A stretch of DNA of 64,000 nucleotides from Marthasterias glacialis (Eukaryota > Echinodermata > Asteroidea > Forcipulatida > Asteriidae). A program made the translations under genes and the position numbers. The DNA lies in the NCBI GenBank assembly GCA_911728455.2, contig OU452231.1, positions 16,077,838 through 16,141,837 of the forward strand, read 5' to 3'. Positions 25,401 through 38,989 of the stretch are shown in pieces. How positions within the stretch are numbered: the stretch's first letter is position 1; each line of letters starts with the position of its first letter. The notes under the pieces are model-generated. The model worked only from the letters and a program-made list of their open reading frames with translations. It ran no database searches and had not been told where the DNA came from.

Positions 25401-28400
25401 TGCTAAATGAAGCAAAATATTTTTGGCAGTGTGGTTAAAATGGACTTGATAAGCAAGTATGAAGGTTCTATTGAGAAAAATCTAAAATTCTATTGGATTA
25501 CCTCAAGAGCATCAATGCAGGATGAATGACCTGGGGGCTTGAAGTATCCCCACTACAGCGTAGTTTAAGGCCTACAGCACATACCATTTCACAATATTTG
25601 ATCATTATTGCCCAGTATTGTGTATTTTTTTCTTTCAAGAAGAAGTTTACTGGTCAGGCCTTGAACTTCGCTCTTGAACGGGCACAACAATTTTCCTCTG
25701 GTAATGGGCACTTCTATGAGGAAACTTAAGGTAAATTTGTATTTAAACTTTACAAAGGGCACCACAGCAAAAGCACAGGGCATTATGGCAATGGTGTAGG
25801 TGCCGTGGGTTAATTCAAGGCCTGCTAATAGATTAACAAAATTGTCTACAATTTTATGAAATAATATAGTATTAGTTGGTTCATGTGTGAGGTTAAATGC
25901 AGAAACATCTACTTTTGTTCATCTTAATTTGTTTTCAAATTTTATTGAAGTAGCATCAGCGGTTGACACACACACACTGTCAACTTGCAGTCCTAACTTG
26001 TATTATGACCATGATATTGCATAACAAAAACTCCAACAACTGACCATTGATTGGTGGAACTAATGCTCATGTTTTGTAAACACAATGCACACAAGAGTGG
26101 TTCCAATCTCAAATGCCAACTGCAACCTTAACGGAAAAGTCAGGTTTTAATTTAAAAGTGTGTTGAATTTCCTTTATGAAATTTCTTTTTTTACATATTC
26201 GTAAATTCAAATGTAAAGACAAAGTGGCACAATGCATATATTGCCAAATTGTAGGCACTGATCCATTTACCACTTAACGTAATTTTCTACTGGCTGAATT
26301 ACCCAAGAAGCGTCTTATAATCTTATACAATTTCATAAAATTTATTTTTAAATGAGTGAGATCAACACAAATGAAGAGTATGGAGATTATCTAAGGCAAA
26401 ATGAAATAAATTGGGAGAAGTAAAACGCAAATACAGTCAATTGTAGGGTTTTGTTACGCAGATTAGAAACCAAATTGTACATGAAGGTACATGTAGGTAC
26501 TACACTAACATGTACATCAGTCTATATTTACTACATCATATCCCCAAATTTGCTACTAAATTATTAACTGAAGTATTAACTTCTGATCTTATTTTCGAAT
26601 GCGATGAACAACCTTCTGTGAATACGCTGAAATGTATAACCCATAAATATTTTATTGTTCACTTATGGTGTACATGGAGGTTTAATACAAATGAGAAACA
26701 TATGTACACTGTATGATGACTCTGAGTAAAAAAATATCCCTGCATATAACTAAATGCACAAACATACAATGTAGTGAAAATGTCTTTTATATACGTTTGA
26801 GAATGAGGCTTAAAGAGCAATCATCACCTAATTCAATTTCCGATAAATAGTAGGAAAAAAATCTGATTATGCTAATGCTGTGCGATTTACAGCATGTGTA
26901 AATTATCATGATGAGTGGTATGCAATCAGACGTGTGTACTGGTCTGTTTGCAAGACAGACCATATCACCCTCGGTATTGTATGTTCAATTGTCAGTCTGT
27001 GAAAACCCTATTCATGAAGTTTATTAGGTACATGAACATAATACATGTTTAAGGTCTCGATGTCACAGTATTGTCTTAATGATTACAGGTTACAATTGTC
27101 CAGGAGAAAAGTGTTTAATCAGATTATTCCAATGTCAACACAAAATGGGATACACACAACAGGAAACCTCAAGAATACCATGAGAAAATTATCCTCAAAA
27201 AGACTATACTTGGAGTCAAAACAGCTAGACGATAAAACAAACATTTTAGAGAGGTGCAGCTAAATTGATTTTGAGAGGAGACCAAATATGTAGTCTATTG
27301 GGTATTGTACATTTCATCTGAAACATTTGTACCTAAAGCTTTTTCTGCCAACTAAGTTCAAAGCATACACATTTTTATCAAAAAGCGTTCCCTTTTTTCC
27401 ATTTTAAAGAGTGTACAAAATCTAGAGGCAAAATGTCTCTGTGTTCAACTTCTAGAGAGTCATGGGTTTTATTTTTGAGACATGTACTTATGTAGACATT
27501 GGTTTCAGCCCCAAAACATTATTAACAAACACCTGTAAAAGGTACAGCTTCATTGGTTTACTTGGGAGAATGGGACACTTAATCTTGATGTAAACTTACT
27601 TGGTGATACACTTTCCTTAAAACCCTTAGAATCTTCTCTAAATGTATAAGTTACAAGATATCGATGAGTGGATCCAAAAAATTTACTAGGGAAAGATACA
27701 ACAACAACGAAAAAAGCCTGAAAAAGTAACTGGAGCGTCACGATGATTATGGGTACAACGCAAGAGGACAATGGGAATCAATTTTTACATGTACAGTTTA
27801 CATAGACCCATTTGGAGCATGGTAGCACAGTGCTTGCTACGTGGCAAAAAATGGATGACATATAATTCCTGTTTCAACAAACAACATGGTAAGGATCTCT
27901 ATGTTAGCAGGTTATTTACTAGCCAATGAGGCTTTACTTAGAACATTTAGCACCATATGTGAGCTATGGTTTGTAGCAAGATTAGGGCTACATGTACGTG
28001 TATTATGGTGCAACTTTATAGTTTACAAAAGGAAAAAGATGGTAAAAACAAATAACAAATCATCCAGAGCAGGGAGGGAGCCTTGACCCCCTGGGCCTAC
28101 CCCCTGGATCCACACCTGATATTCCATACATATTATGTACATGTACATGCTTTTTCCTCAAAGTGTAGGACTGGTTACTAGCGTTGACTATGGACGTTTT
28201 CCCTAAATGGTTGTGATGTTTGATAAAGAGTAACATATCAATTGTTATCGCTTAAGAACAAAAAATTGTTAAGGAAGGTTCTGATCTGACTAATTATCAA
28301 AAAACTTTTTCTGATTGGACCTTGTTAAGGTTCATACTTTTAGGATTGTAGATGATTGCCAATCATAATCCTGCTTACATAGACCTACATTGTGAGCATT

Positions 28401-28592
28401 CAAGTTGTGCATAGTGCTTGTATGCTATAATGGGTAGGCATACACACTGTTGTGGAGACATTTATACAATGGGGACAAAGGTCCCCACAACGTTTTTCTT
28501 TGTCAAACCCTGTCCCCATAAGGTAATTCAATGGAAAAGGGAATAAAAGAACAACAATCAGTCCCCACAATTAGGTGCTAAAAAGAATGGGT
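22405..28592. other. No gene seen
   Basis: AT-rich non-coding DNA. An AT-rich frame at 22443-22784 (113 codons, mostly Phe/Leu/Ile) is a composition artefact. Sequence at 25650-25820 (AGGCCTTGAACTTCGCTCTT with GGGCAC words) distantly recalls the GGGCAC-rich repeat at 38779 and 59771. No exon supported. Confidence 0.4.
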
Positions 28593-29347
28593 GTCATCAC
28601 GTGACCTGTAGTGGGTACTACGTCATCTCAGCTGATGGCACACTATGTGCAAATACATGCTGTGACCGACAAAGTAACACCAACAGTCGGCTTTTGGTAA
28701 TAATAACACAGTTACTAAGCCCGTCTATTAAAGTTGTACATTGTGACATTGATTTTAATCACATTACTGTTTCATAAACTATCAGTATTCAACTACAAAA
28801 GAGGTTTATTTTTTAGTTATGCGTCGCGTCAGATGACGATGTAGCTACCCACCTGTTATTTTGTTGTAATGTAGGCCTCCTTCCTCCATGGTAGGCCTAA
28901 ATCACTGTAAAAAAGGGTAAAGAACATTGGAAACAAGGGCATTTATACCTAGCCTTGCAAAGCCTTGACACAGTTTTGGAAAGCCTTTTCTTTGGATGGT
29001 TTCAGCTTCAAAACTGTGAAATTCTTGTGTTGAAAAGTGTTTGATTGCGGTCGTCTGGCCCAAACGTTCCATCATGCAACGTGAACACATCGTGAACATA
29101 AACGTTCCTTGTAGAATTTCCAAGACCTGCTGGAACTGTCCTTACTGGCTTTATTAGCCACTCGAAGGTCTCTGGTACAAACTCTGGAATATTTTTCACA
29201 GATTTCGAGAAAGAAGAGTGTCGATTTAATAAACAAATACAACAATCATCATGTACCGTACCGCACTTTCCTATGGAGGACGTCGTGTTTGTTTACATTT
29301 AATACCCACAACAGGTCACGTGATGCGGGTCGCGCAATCGGTCTATT
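28593..29347 (-). mobile_element. Non-autonomous DNA element, copy A (5' terminus lost)
   Basis: Closely similar over its length to 47923-48829 (shared GTAGTGGGTACTACGTCAT, AGAGGTTTATTTTTTAG, TTTTGGAAAGCCTTTTCTTT, CATGTACCGTACC). The right end AATCGGTCTATTG at 29335-29347 is the reverse complement of the left end of copy B; the corresponding left terminus is missing here. On the minus strand a frame at 29199-29008 reads MKNIPEFVPETFEWLIK..., matching a peptide in copy B. No transposase is recognised, so it would move only with help from another element. Confidence 0.7.
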
Positions 29348-31319
29348 GCACTACTTGTAAAATCAAGCAAATTGCAAAGGAGCAGTTTGGGCCATAAACA
29401 CATTGATATGATATTTATACAAGGTGGAGTGTTAGTGATTCACGTAGGTGCAGTGTTAATTATACTTTTTGGTAAAATTATGATAGTATTCAACATTACA
29501 GACAATTTCCCGGGATATGTAGATTTTTCCATTGTCAGTCAAATGATCAGTTGCGAATGATATTCTAAACATAGCTTTAAAGTTACTGTTGTAGTTAGAC
29601 GGGAGGAGGGTTGAGATAGGATAAAATCCTGCATTCATGTTCATGTTTGATGTCTTCCCTCTGCAAAACTACATTGCATTACAAATGCGAATAACAAATT
29701 TCTTTGCATGGATATTTCTTCTTTTGATAAATAAAACAACCTGTTTGTTTATTTCCCTCTAGAAATTTAGGACCCATTTGTAATAAAAATTTTGTCCATT
29801 ATCCCATTATTGTTTTGAGACCTTGCTTAAACTTCTGAGAGTAAAAAATTGCTAATTTATGTTTTACAATACAAATGTTTCATTGTGTACTTACTTATTT
29901 CTTCCATACATGCATGCAACGTCACATAAAAGCAATAATCTTGACAGTTCTCACAAACATTTTGTATAAGCTTTCCCTAGTGGAACATGATATTAAGCAT
30001 TCTTTGGAGTACATCAGTCTTTCAGTCTCCTGACGACCACTAGAGCACAAAAGTCAAAACATTGAGAAAAACCAACCTGCTCTTTTCAGAGCCAACAGCT
30101 ATAGGCCTACCTGAGAGATTTTCCACATGGTGTACTCAAAGGATCGCTGTAAGTAAATCATGTTGTACAATTTGGTTTGTAAACTTTTACTTTTGAACAT
30201 TTTAGGCCCGAAATATTGAAGCTAAAATGTGGTTAAGGGTATTCAACCAACCCCCAGCTGTAGTTCTAGAGTACATGTAGTTCTGTTCAAAGGTAGTGTA
30301 AAAAAAATGTGCACTGCTTTGGTAAATAAAAGCCAGAGAAGATAACACTTTTAAATTGGAAAGTTTACCAGTGGTTAGAATCTTCAACCATGTAAAATGT
30401 TTATACTTTTTTTGGATTTAATTTAGTTTTGTTTATGAAGTTCACCATCCTTCATAGACTTGCCTCTTGGACACGGAGCTCTTGTTCTGTGAAAATAAAC
30501 AAGGCTACATTAACGAGCATTCTCTGTTTTGATCAAGCTGACATGAATTGATTCAGAATGCTTTGAAGCTACTGTCTTACCAGCAATCAATCGTGTCAAT
30601 CTGTTATTAGGACGTGACGCTTTACAGATAGGCACTGGATTTATACACACGTTCCAAAATTTCAAGCAGGCAAATAGGACGACGAATATTTGGAGGGTTT
30701 CAATAACAAAACCCGATAAAAATCACTCCAACATAATGGCCTGGGTATATTGCCATGAATGTGGAATTGTTGACATTTGAAAAACAAATTTCCCCGTCTG
30801 CCCATGTGCATTAAGTGAGCCTGCAGTGTCCAGACTTTGACGCCCTTCTGGCTATGAAATTTGATTATTTCGATTTTACAGTTCACGGTGGACATATTTA
30901 ACACATTCATATTGGTTACTGCATTAGTGACACCTGGCATTTTATTTGGATCTATGAAGCCTCACCACACACAAAGTGACATTCCTATTCCTTATAGGAC
31001 TTTTTCCCCCACATTTATTTTTTTATATTTTTTTATTTATATTTTTTTGTATTGAATCTCCTGCATACTCTAGTATTGTATAACTCAATCCTGATTAATG
31101 TTTCTCCACCTGATGAAACTTTTATGATGGACACACAACTTTCACATTATTTATTTCAAACATTTTCAGCACAAAAATATTTTAACATCATTAATTTCAA
31201 AATAATAAATTATGTATGAACGTGTCTACACTTCTTTTTCCCATGGTCAAGATAATTATTTTGCAATTTTCCACTAGGTCTTACACTGTATTAGGCCTAT
31301 TTGATTTTGTTTTGGGGGG
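29348..31319. other. No gene seen
   Basis: AT-rich non-coding DNA; a T-rich tract near 31018-31050. No exon-like segment. Confidence 0.4.
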
Positions 31320-31680
31320 TTGAGGGGGATCCTGGAAACATTTCTTGAGCTGAGATGTAATGTAAGGCACAAGGTCAACCCTATCATCCCCCTCCCCATC
31401 CCCATCACACACACCCACCCACACACAGTCCTTTGTGACATACACTGTATGGACTCACTCACACATACATGGGTATTCACCTGCAATCGGGGACCCCCTA
31501 CATTGTCCCTCTTTTGTTTGTACTTTAACTTTTTGTGTACATCCTTTCCAACTTTGGCAAGACATCCCCCATTGGTTTTGTACATTGTTTCCAACAGGGG
31601 ACCTTCACCCAACTGGGGACCCTATTGTCCCTTTTGTTATAGGTCCCCGGTTTTAATGTGTAGGCCTATAGGGCCTAACC
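31320..31680. repeat. Interspersed repeat with GGGGAC/GTCCCC blocks, copy 1
   Basis: This stretch matches 46100-46260 in inverse orientation. The shared blocks are ACCTGCAATCGGGGACC, TTGTCCCTCTTTTGTTTGTA followed by CTTTAACTTTTTG, and CCCAACTGGGGACCCTATTG followed by TCCCTTTTGTTATAGG. The long frames on both strands (112 and 125 codons) come from the repeat, are Pro/His/Thr-rich, and show no known domain. Confidence 0.65.
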
Positions 31681-32580
31681 ATGCACACATTTCCTGACCC
31701 AGTAAATCAAGGACTTCTCTTTGTTCTCCCTTTGCACTTTCGTTTTTTAATTATTCTTGTTTTTATGTCCCCATTGGTTTTGTACATGAAAACGAAGCGG
31801 AGTAAGTCCTCACTCCGTCAAAACACCCATATCCCTTTGAAGTGTTCCGTTGTGATATTCGATATTGTTTCAATATCTGGAGGAAAATTTTTTTAAAAAT
31901 GGGTACGACTTCTTTATGATCCTATATTTCAGATTTCTTGTTTTTTTTTCAATAACAATAAAGCAACAGTCATTGAGAGGAGTTGGGGTTGGGGGTTATG
32001 GCATGGATTTAATCCAGCTTCTTCACCCCATTTGTGCACCACTAGCACCTTAGGAATGCTTGAGTGTTACAAGGTGTGCAGACATTCGAATAAGACTGTA
32101 CATTCTGTATTAGGTTGCATTTACATATTTTTGCCATGAACATTAATCTAATTGGGACATCCAATAGGGATATCTGAAAAGTGAATCCAAAAAGTAGGTC
32201 ACAGCTCCACTTGTATTCCATGCTGTCAGCACAAATTGATGGAATTGACATTTTTCCTTTGCATATTTTGCAACTTGAGATAGATAATGCTGTTCAAGTA
32301 TTACAACTGAACTGGCAAAGTTACAGTGGATTCATAAGCAGTAGCCTACATGTAAGTGATGAACCATTGGTAGATAAATCAAGCTGACTCTCCACCTTTA
32401 GTGGTGACTTTCCGGTTCAAATGGAGAAGGATGCCAGTGGCCATTGCACCTGCTCCAGAGAATCACCACAGTACAAAAAAGGGAACATGCCTGAATATAT
32501 ATTTTTTACCACCTATGTGGAAATTTCATTTAAAAAGTGCTCGGTCTCCACTTTAGACAGGACCCTGCTGATCGGGGTGC

Positions 32581-32780
32581 TGGGTGATCTTGTGTGATCG
32601 GTTTGGAGTAGTATCTTTCTCGCCTTCTACCCCTAGGACCCAAGTTCGAATCCCGCCGGGGGCACTATGTGGATTGGGTTTTTCAGTCCCTACCTGATTG
32701 CCAGGGTTTTCCATGGAATATTTTTCTGTTTTTTTTTCTCCCAGATCTAAAACTGAAACTTGCTTATATGTGTGTGTAAT
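32581..32780 (+). mobile_element. tRNA-derived SINE, degraded head
   Basis: A good B box AGTTCGAATCCC (32643-32654) is followed by a SINE-like body, GCCGGGGGCACTATGTGGAT then CAGTCCCTACCTGATTGC. The A box upstream is diverged. I judge it a tRNA-related SINE from the B box plus the glycine-like GCCGGGGGCA context; it differs from the SINEs at 19.5 and 22 kb. Confidence 0.65.
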
Positions 32781-35700
32781 TCACGATACAATAAGTTCTT
32801 TGCTTAACTAGGTAGCAAAGAAACTCTGCCCTGACCCTTGCCTATAACAATGACAATGAGAGAAAAATGCTTAGGTAAAAGCACCATCACAAACCACATT
32901 ATCTCATCAGACAAAGCCATTAACGTTCACATGGAAAATTGATATTATCATGAGATTTATATCAAGTTTACAATACTATTTTATACTTTTCTCCAAAGCC
33001 TCTGACAGACTGGAAATAAACCAAGCTGATTACCAAGCAATTTGTGTAAAGCACCATATATTATTTTACTTACTGGTAAATGTTATGTTCAACTGTTTTT
33101 TGTTTTGCCCGTGAAATAATTGCCTTTTTCTAAATGAAATTTAAATAACCAGCACTGAAAATCACTCAAGTCAAATTGAAAGTCATCAATACCGATAGAC
33201 GTTATCCCCCCTCCACCCCTCCCTGTCCACATTTCAATAAATTACAGTGAACTTTAAAGGTATTATACATGAGTGGTAAGGAATTTAAAAGACCAACTAC
33301 AATGTTCAATCTAAAAGCTTACTTTTTGTACAGACGATAACCTTGCTATTGATGGAAATTTTCACAGGTTGTTTGTATGTCTTGTTTATAGAAAGTTAGC
33401 GGATAAGAATTATGTACACATGTAATGTACTCTTACAAAATCCAATGATGTTTTATCCCCTTTAATTTGAACTGTTTGAGGGTGATATGTTTTAAAGATG
33501 CTATAATCCCAACTATTCTTAGTAACATGTAGACTTTTATCATGGTGTGGCAATGCTGCTTTTCTATAATTCTTATCAATGTAACCAAACGGAGGCTAGA
33601 GGGACAAATTGTTATAAAATGGCAACTTAGTACAATTTACAATGTACTGATGGCAGTACATTGTATAACAAAGATTTACATACGTACCACTTACTTGAAA
33701 ACAGCAAAACAGAAAAAAAAAAACAGGTCAACCCACAAATAAAAATTACTCCTACATAAAAGGTACTGTGTCTCCAGTGCTCATGTACCTGCACATGCAC
33801 AACTTTCCAATGGATAATTGCATTCCAGTAAAACAGGACACGTCGCGATAGATAAGTCAGACTTTATTACTGGAAAGAAACTGAAAGATGGACTATAGGA
33901 TTGCAATAGAAGCCCGTGTACATCCATCAAAATTTCCAGCGGGTAAAGCCACAGTTATTCAGCTTGGAGGAGCCCATCAATTTTCAGAAAGAGAATCTGG
34001 GTTTAGATTTTTCTCACCCAAGGGTCATAACAAAAATGCTACATCTGTCCAATGACAGGCTACTCGTGGTCTATGTAATATTTTACAAAGTATTGTTATT
34101 GTTTCATATTCATTAATGTACACCTACATGTAGGATAGCCATTAATTTGTTTTAAGTAAGGAAAAGAAGCAGACAATAATTGGGCAATGTTTTGAATTAT
34201 GACTTACTGAATGATTTAATACACAATTTTTTTTCCACTTATGTGAAAAAAATCCTTTGAAACAACAAAACATTCTTTCTAAAAAAGATACCACTGCCAA
34301 AACATGTTTAAACTATGTAACCAAGTTAAAAAGGTGGTGTATTAAATCACATGAAATGTCATAATTCACACCTTTTCCATTCCTTTCCCTACTATTAATA
34401 TAATGTAAACCCATTCATTTGAGAGGAATTACATGTAATAGAGTAAACAGCCAATATATTATATGTATCTGTACACCTAAGCTTTCTTGTTCAAAATGTG
34501 CTTAGTGAACATCTTTATAAGTCACCAACAAGGTCAATAATTATCATGTCCCTATTTGTGTGTGCAGTAATCACTACAGCATTGTTACACAAAAAGAAGC
34601 CAGACTGATTTCACTTCCAGCCTCAGTTTTGGTCGCATTGTCTGATATGATAAAAAAAAAAACGAGATGGTTGCACTTTGATGCTGTGCAGTACAATGGA
34701 CATGTACGTATGTATTCCAAAGCTATGATGAACATGAACATGTTTGGATGGGTGTATGGCTGCAATTATGGGTACCAGCCTATAGTGATGTCCAATTAAT
34801 CCTTCTCATGAAATATGTTAATTACATTCACGCATGCCTACAGACACTATTTGTGGGCAAATGCCATAGAGTTGTGCACTAGGCAGACGCACAAATGCGT
34901 ATGCGTCACGCCACCATCAGCCCCGTACAATAAAGCGCAATGTTCCGTCCTTTTGCCAAACAGTAGTGTTATCGTAATTTCCTGCGTATAAAGCGCTCAG
35001 TGTATAAGGCGCTTTACCCCGAAATCATGGAAATAATATTCAAGCACCAACGTAATCAAGGCGCATCGCCGTACAAGACGCAACATGACTGCACACAAAA
35101 AGGTGTGCTAAATGCCACTCACTGGCAGTACATCTCCACACAGGGGTTATTGTGTTGGTACATGATAGTTAACATGAAGACTAGTTATCGCGCATACTCT
35201 ATAAAATAACAATTCCCCTAAAGCCTTGTACAGCATGGATCGTCATTGGTTCCCGCCCCGAACAGCAGCATGGTATGGTCAACAATGCGCAGGACTTACT
35301 TTCGTCTTTTCAATTGTTTACTACTATAGTACTATTGAAATTATGGTAGTGCCCACACACATGATGTGCAGTTTACATATTTCATGGGAACGGTCTATTA
35401 AGAACAACAGACTGAAGACTAATCCTGTAAAAAATGATTTCCCAATTATTTATTTATAAACAATCCAGCTCATTGTCAAAAACGGCTGTAAAATGGGTAA
35501 TGTTTTATGGTGTCTTAAAAAAAAGAACGTACCGAGGTTTTGTAACAAATGACTATTTTTACATTACCCCTTGCAGCAGTGTATACGGATACACTTTAAC
35601 TTTTAACAGTTCCAGTATAGAATTTCCACTTAACCAAGGATAATTAATACTTAATTCAATTATGAACAATTCTTTTTCAAAGTAAACTTTAACATGAGGA

Positions 35701-36832
35701 ATTTGAGAGTGTAACCTTTTCATCAAAAGGTCAATTAAAGGGTACTTGGTTCAATCAATTATGTTGAGCCGATCTGAACATCAAGGTAAAGTTTTTTTTT
35801 TTTCAGTGCACACATAAAGGGTATGATTAAAATGTTCATGCCTGGCTGCTTGCATATGGATATTTGGTTGCTTTTTGTCTGCACATTAACATGCCACAGA
35901 AAGGGCAATACATTTGCTTCAATTAGCTATGTGGTAGTTTGTCGATTTTTTTTTATTAAAAATACATACTCAATTACGCCTAAACTGTCCCAATTTCCAT
36001 GCAGCTACATTGTATACATATCTGTAGACCATGGATATATTAAATGACACTGTGTGCATACTAATGCATGATGCATAATGTACAGTATGTGATTCCAACT
36101 ATGTTCCCATTGCTTCAAGTGCATGCAAAAGATGCAAATATCACTGCCAAATGGCCCCTAAAAGGTACAGAAGTAGGTAATTCGGGCACAACTTTAATGA
36201 CAAATTGCAGTGTTACACCTAGAGAAGAATTCATGTATTCAGTGAACAACATCATTGCATAATTGCCCTTATGACACCTACTCCCTTCACCTGCCAACCA
36301 AAGAAGAAACACAATAACTAAATTGTACACAAAATGTGATGCTGCAATTTACCTTACATTTGATTGCATTCGACAAATAGAAAATATGAGCAAACGTGGT
36401 GTTAACATTAATTTGAGTGTCTATCTTACAGGATAAACATGGACAGAAAGGTTATTCCTAATCCTCCCGTTTTATGCACACTCAAAATTCAAGAAAACAG
36501 TGAATGGTAAAACCATATGTTTTTGACGGTGTGAAGATGACTGAGAGTGAGGACAAAGTATCATTAAGAGAAACATACAAAATCAAGTGACTGGAAAAGA
36601 CTGGTCGATTTAACAGAGTTTCTGTCAGGCATCATTGACGAAGAGACACACAAGCTTCCACGAGGGTGAAAAATTATTGTTATGGACAGACAGCAAAGAA
36701 GATCTATAATTGCTGATTGATAAGAAAAGGTACAGGCTGGCAAAATAACAGTAAACTGCATGTCTGAGCACCACAAATGAAGGCACAGTGTAACAACTTG
36801 TCATTGAAAGCAGAGTACATGATCTGCTGCAC
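32781..36832. other. Mostly no gene seen
   Basis: AT-rich DNA with one weak coding candidate (33888-34055, listed separately). Around 34968-35095 there are repeated GCGTATAAAGCGC / GTATAAGGCGC words that resemble ends of DNA elements but could not be delimited. Confidence 0.4.
33888..34055 (+). CDS. Weak candidate: 55-codon frame with protein-like composition
   Basis: ATG at 33888 opens a 55-residue frame (MDYRIAIEARVHPSKFPAGK... then GGAHQFSERESGFRFFSPKG...) ending in TGA at 34053-34055, with an in-frame stop just upstream. The balanced residue content stands out from nearby chance frames. There is no clear acceptor or donor, no Kozak support beyond A at -3, and no family is recognised. It could be an exon fragment or chance. 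Confidence 0.2.
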   Translation: MDYRIAIEARVHPSKFPAGKATVIQLGGAHQFSERESGFRFFSPKGHNKNATSVQ

Positions 36833-38772
36833 TGATGTGTCTGGGGTGCACCCACAGTGCTGATCAGTCTGGGATGCAATCACAGTGCTGATCAGTCTGG
36901 GATGCAGTCACATTGCTGATCAGTCTGGGATATACTCACAGTGCTGATCAGTCTGGGATGCAGTCACAGTGCTGATCAGTCTGGGATGCAGTCACAGTGC
37001 TGATCAGTCTGGGATGCATTCACAGTGCTGATCAGTCTGGGATGCTCTCACATTGCTGATCAGTCTGGAATGCATTCACAGTGCTGATCAGTCTGGGATA
37101 TACTCACAGTGCTGATCAGTCTGGAATGCATTCACAGTGCTGATCAGTCTGGGATATACTCACAGTGCTGATCAGTCTGGGATGCAGTCACAGTGCTGAT
37201 CAGTCTGGGATGCAGTCACAGTGCTGATCAGTCTGGGATGCTCACACATTGCTGATCAGTCTGGGATGCTCTCACATTGCTGATCAGTCTGGGATGCAGT
37301 CACAGTGCTGATCAGTCTGGGATATACTCACAGTGCTGATCAGTCTGGGATGCAGTCACAGTGCTGATCAGTCTGGGATGCAGTCACAGTGCTGATCAGT
37401 CTGGGATGCAGTCACAGTGCTGATCAGTCTGGGATGCTCTCACATTGCTGATCAGTCTGGAATGCATTCACAGTGCTGATCAGCCTGGGATATACTCACA
37501 GTGCTGATCAGTCTGGGATGCAGTCACAGTGCTGATCAGTCTGGGATGCTCTCACATTGCTGATCAGTCTGGGATGCTCACACATTGCTGATAGGTCTGG
37601 GATGCATTCACAGTGCTGATCAGTCTGGGATGCACTCACATTGCTGATCAGTCTGGGATGCAGTCACAGTGCTGATCAGTCTGGGATGCACTCACAGTGC
37701 TGATCAGTCTGGGATGCTCACACATTGCTGATAGGTCTGGGATGCAGTCACAGTGCTGATCAGTCGGGGATGCTCTCACAGTGCTGATCAGTCTGGGATG
37801 CAGTCACAGTGCCTATCAGTCTGGGATGCACTCACATTGCTGATCAGTCTGGGATGCTCACACATTGCTGATAGGTCTGGGATGCAGTCACAGTGCTGAT
37901 CAGTCTGGGATAAAGTCACAGTGCTGATCAGTCTGGAATGCAGTCACAGTGCCTATCAGTCTGGGATGCTCTCACAGTGCTGATCAGTCTGGGATGCTCT
38001 CACAGTGCTGATCAGTCTGGGATGCACTCACAGTGCTGATCAGTCTGGGATGCAGTCACAGTGCTGATCAGTCTGGGATGCAGTCACAGTGCTGATCAGT
38101 CTGGGATGCATTCACAGTGCTGATCAGTCTGGGATGCTCTCACATTGCTGATCAGTTTGGAATGCATTCACAGAGCTGATCAGTCTGGGATGCATTCACA
38201 GTGCTGATCAGTCTGGGATGCTCTCACATTGCTGATCAGTTTGGAATGCATTCACAGAGCTGATCAGTCTGGGATGCAGTCACAGTGCTGACCAGTCTGG
38301 GATGCTCTCACATTGCTGATCAGTCTGGAATGCATTCACAGTGCTGATCAGTCTGGGATGCAGTCACAGTGCTGATCAGTCTGGGATGCAGTCACAGTGC
38401 TGATCAGTCTGGGATGCTCTCACATTGCTGATCAGTCTGGAATGCATTCACAGTGCTGATCAGTCTGGGATGCAGTCACAGTGCTGATCAGTCTGGGATG
38501 CTCTCACATTGCTGATCAGTCTGGAATGCATTCACAGTGCTGATCAGTCTGGGATGCAGTCACAGTGCTGATCAGTCTGGGATGCAGTCACATTGCTGAT
38601 CAGTCTGGGATGCTCTCACAGTGCTGATCAGTCTGGGATGCTCACACATTGCTGATCAGTCTGGGATGCAGTCACAGTGCTGATCAGTCTGGGATGTATT
38701 CATAGTGCTGATCAGCCTGGGATGCAGTCACAGTGCTGATCAGTCTGGGATGCACTCACAGTGCTGATCAGT
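36833..38772. repeat. Minisatellite, about 69 copies of a 28-bp unit
   Basis: A near-perfect tandem array. Each unit contains the invariant core GTGCTGATCAGTCTGGGATG followed by an 8-base variable end (GCAGTCACA-, GCTCTCACA-, GCATTCACA-, TATACTCACA- types). The total of about 1.94 kb divided by 28 gives about 69 units. The first unit (36833-36860) is degenerate; the array stops at GATCAGT, 38772. TGATCA occurs in nearly every unit. Stops occur in all frames of both strands within three units, so it does not encode a repeat protein. Confidence 0.97.
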
Positions 38773-38778
38773 TGCTCT

Positions 38779-38989
38779 GGTCTTGGCCTTGGTGCCCCTT
38801 GAAAAATTTCCCTTAAACTTTAAGATTTTCAAAAAGAAAAGCCTTTTGCAAATTTAGAATAGCCTTGCCCTCTCAAAGATGAAAACCTAGGCCTGTATAA
38901 TGCACTCACAGTGCCAGTATACCGGTAAGCAATAACAGGCCTGTGAAAAAATGCCCCTAAGTAAGGGGCACTAGTTCCAAGACCAAGGC
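38779..38989 (+). mobile_element. Short inverted-repeat element flanking the minisatellite
   Basis: It begins GGTCTTGGCCTTGGTGCCCC and ends AAGGGGCACTAG with TTCCAAGACCAAGGC, so its ends are imperfect inverted repeats. The left 110 bases match 59771-59884 in reverse orientation (shared GCCTTGCCCTCTCAAAGATG). That makes it a dispersed MITE-like family. It starts 7 bases after the last 28-bp unit. Confidence 0.65.

Noticed and set aside
31274..31697. Long frames on both strands (112 and 125 codons)
   Set aside because: They lie in a dispersed repeat with a CA/CCCA-rich segment; residue content is simple-sequence driven and the inverse copy at 46.1 kb does not keep the frame.
34968..35095. GCGTATAAAGCGC / GTATAAGGCGC words, possible transposon ends
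   Set aside because: Suggestive of inverted-repeat element termini, but I could not find paired boundaries or a target duplication.
36833..38772. Minisatellite considered as a CRISPR-like array or repeat protein gene
   Set aside because: Units are contiguous with no unique spacers, the genome is eukaryotic, and every frame has stops within three units.
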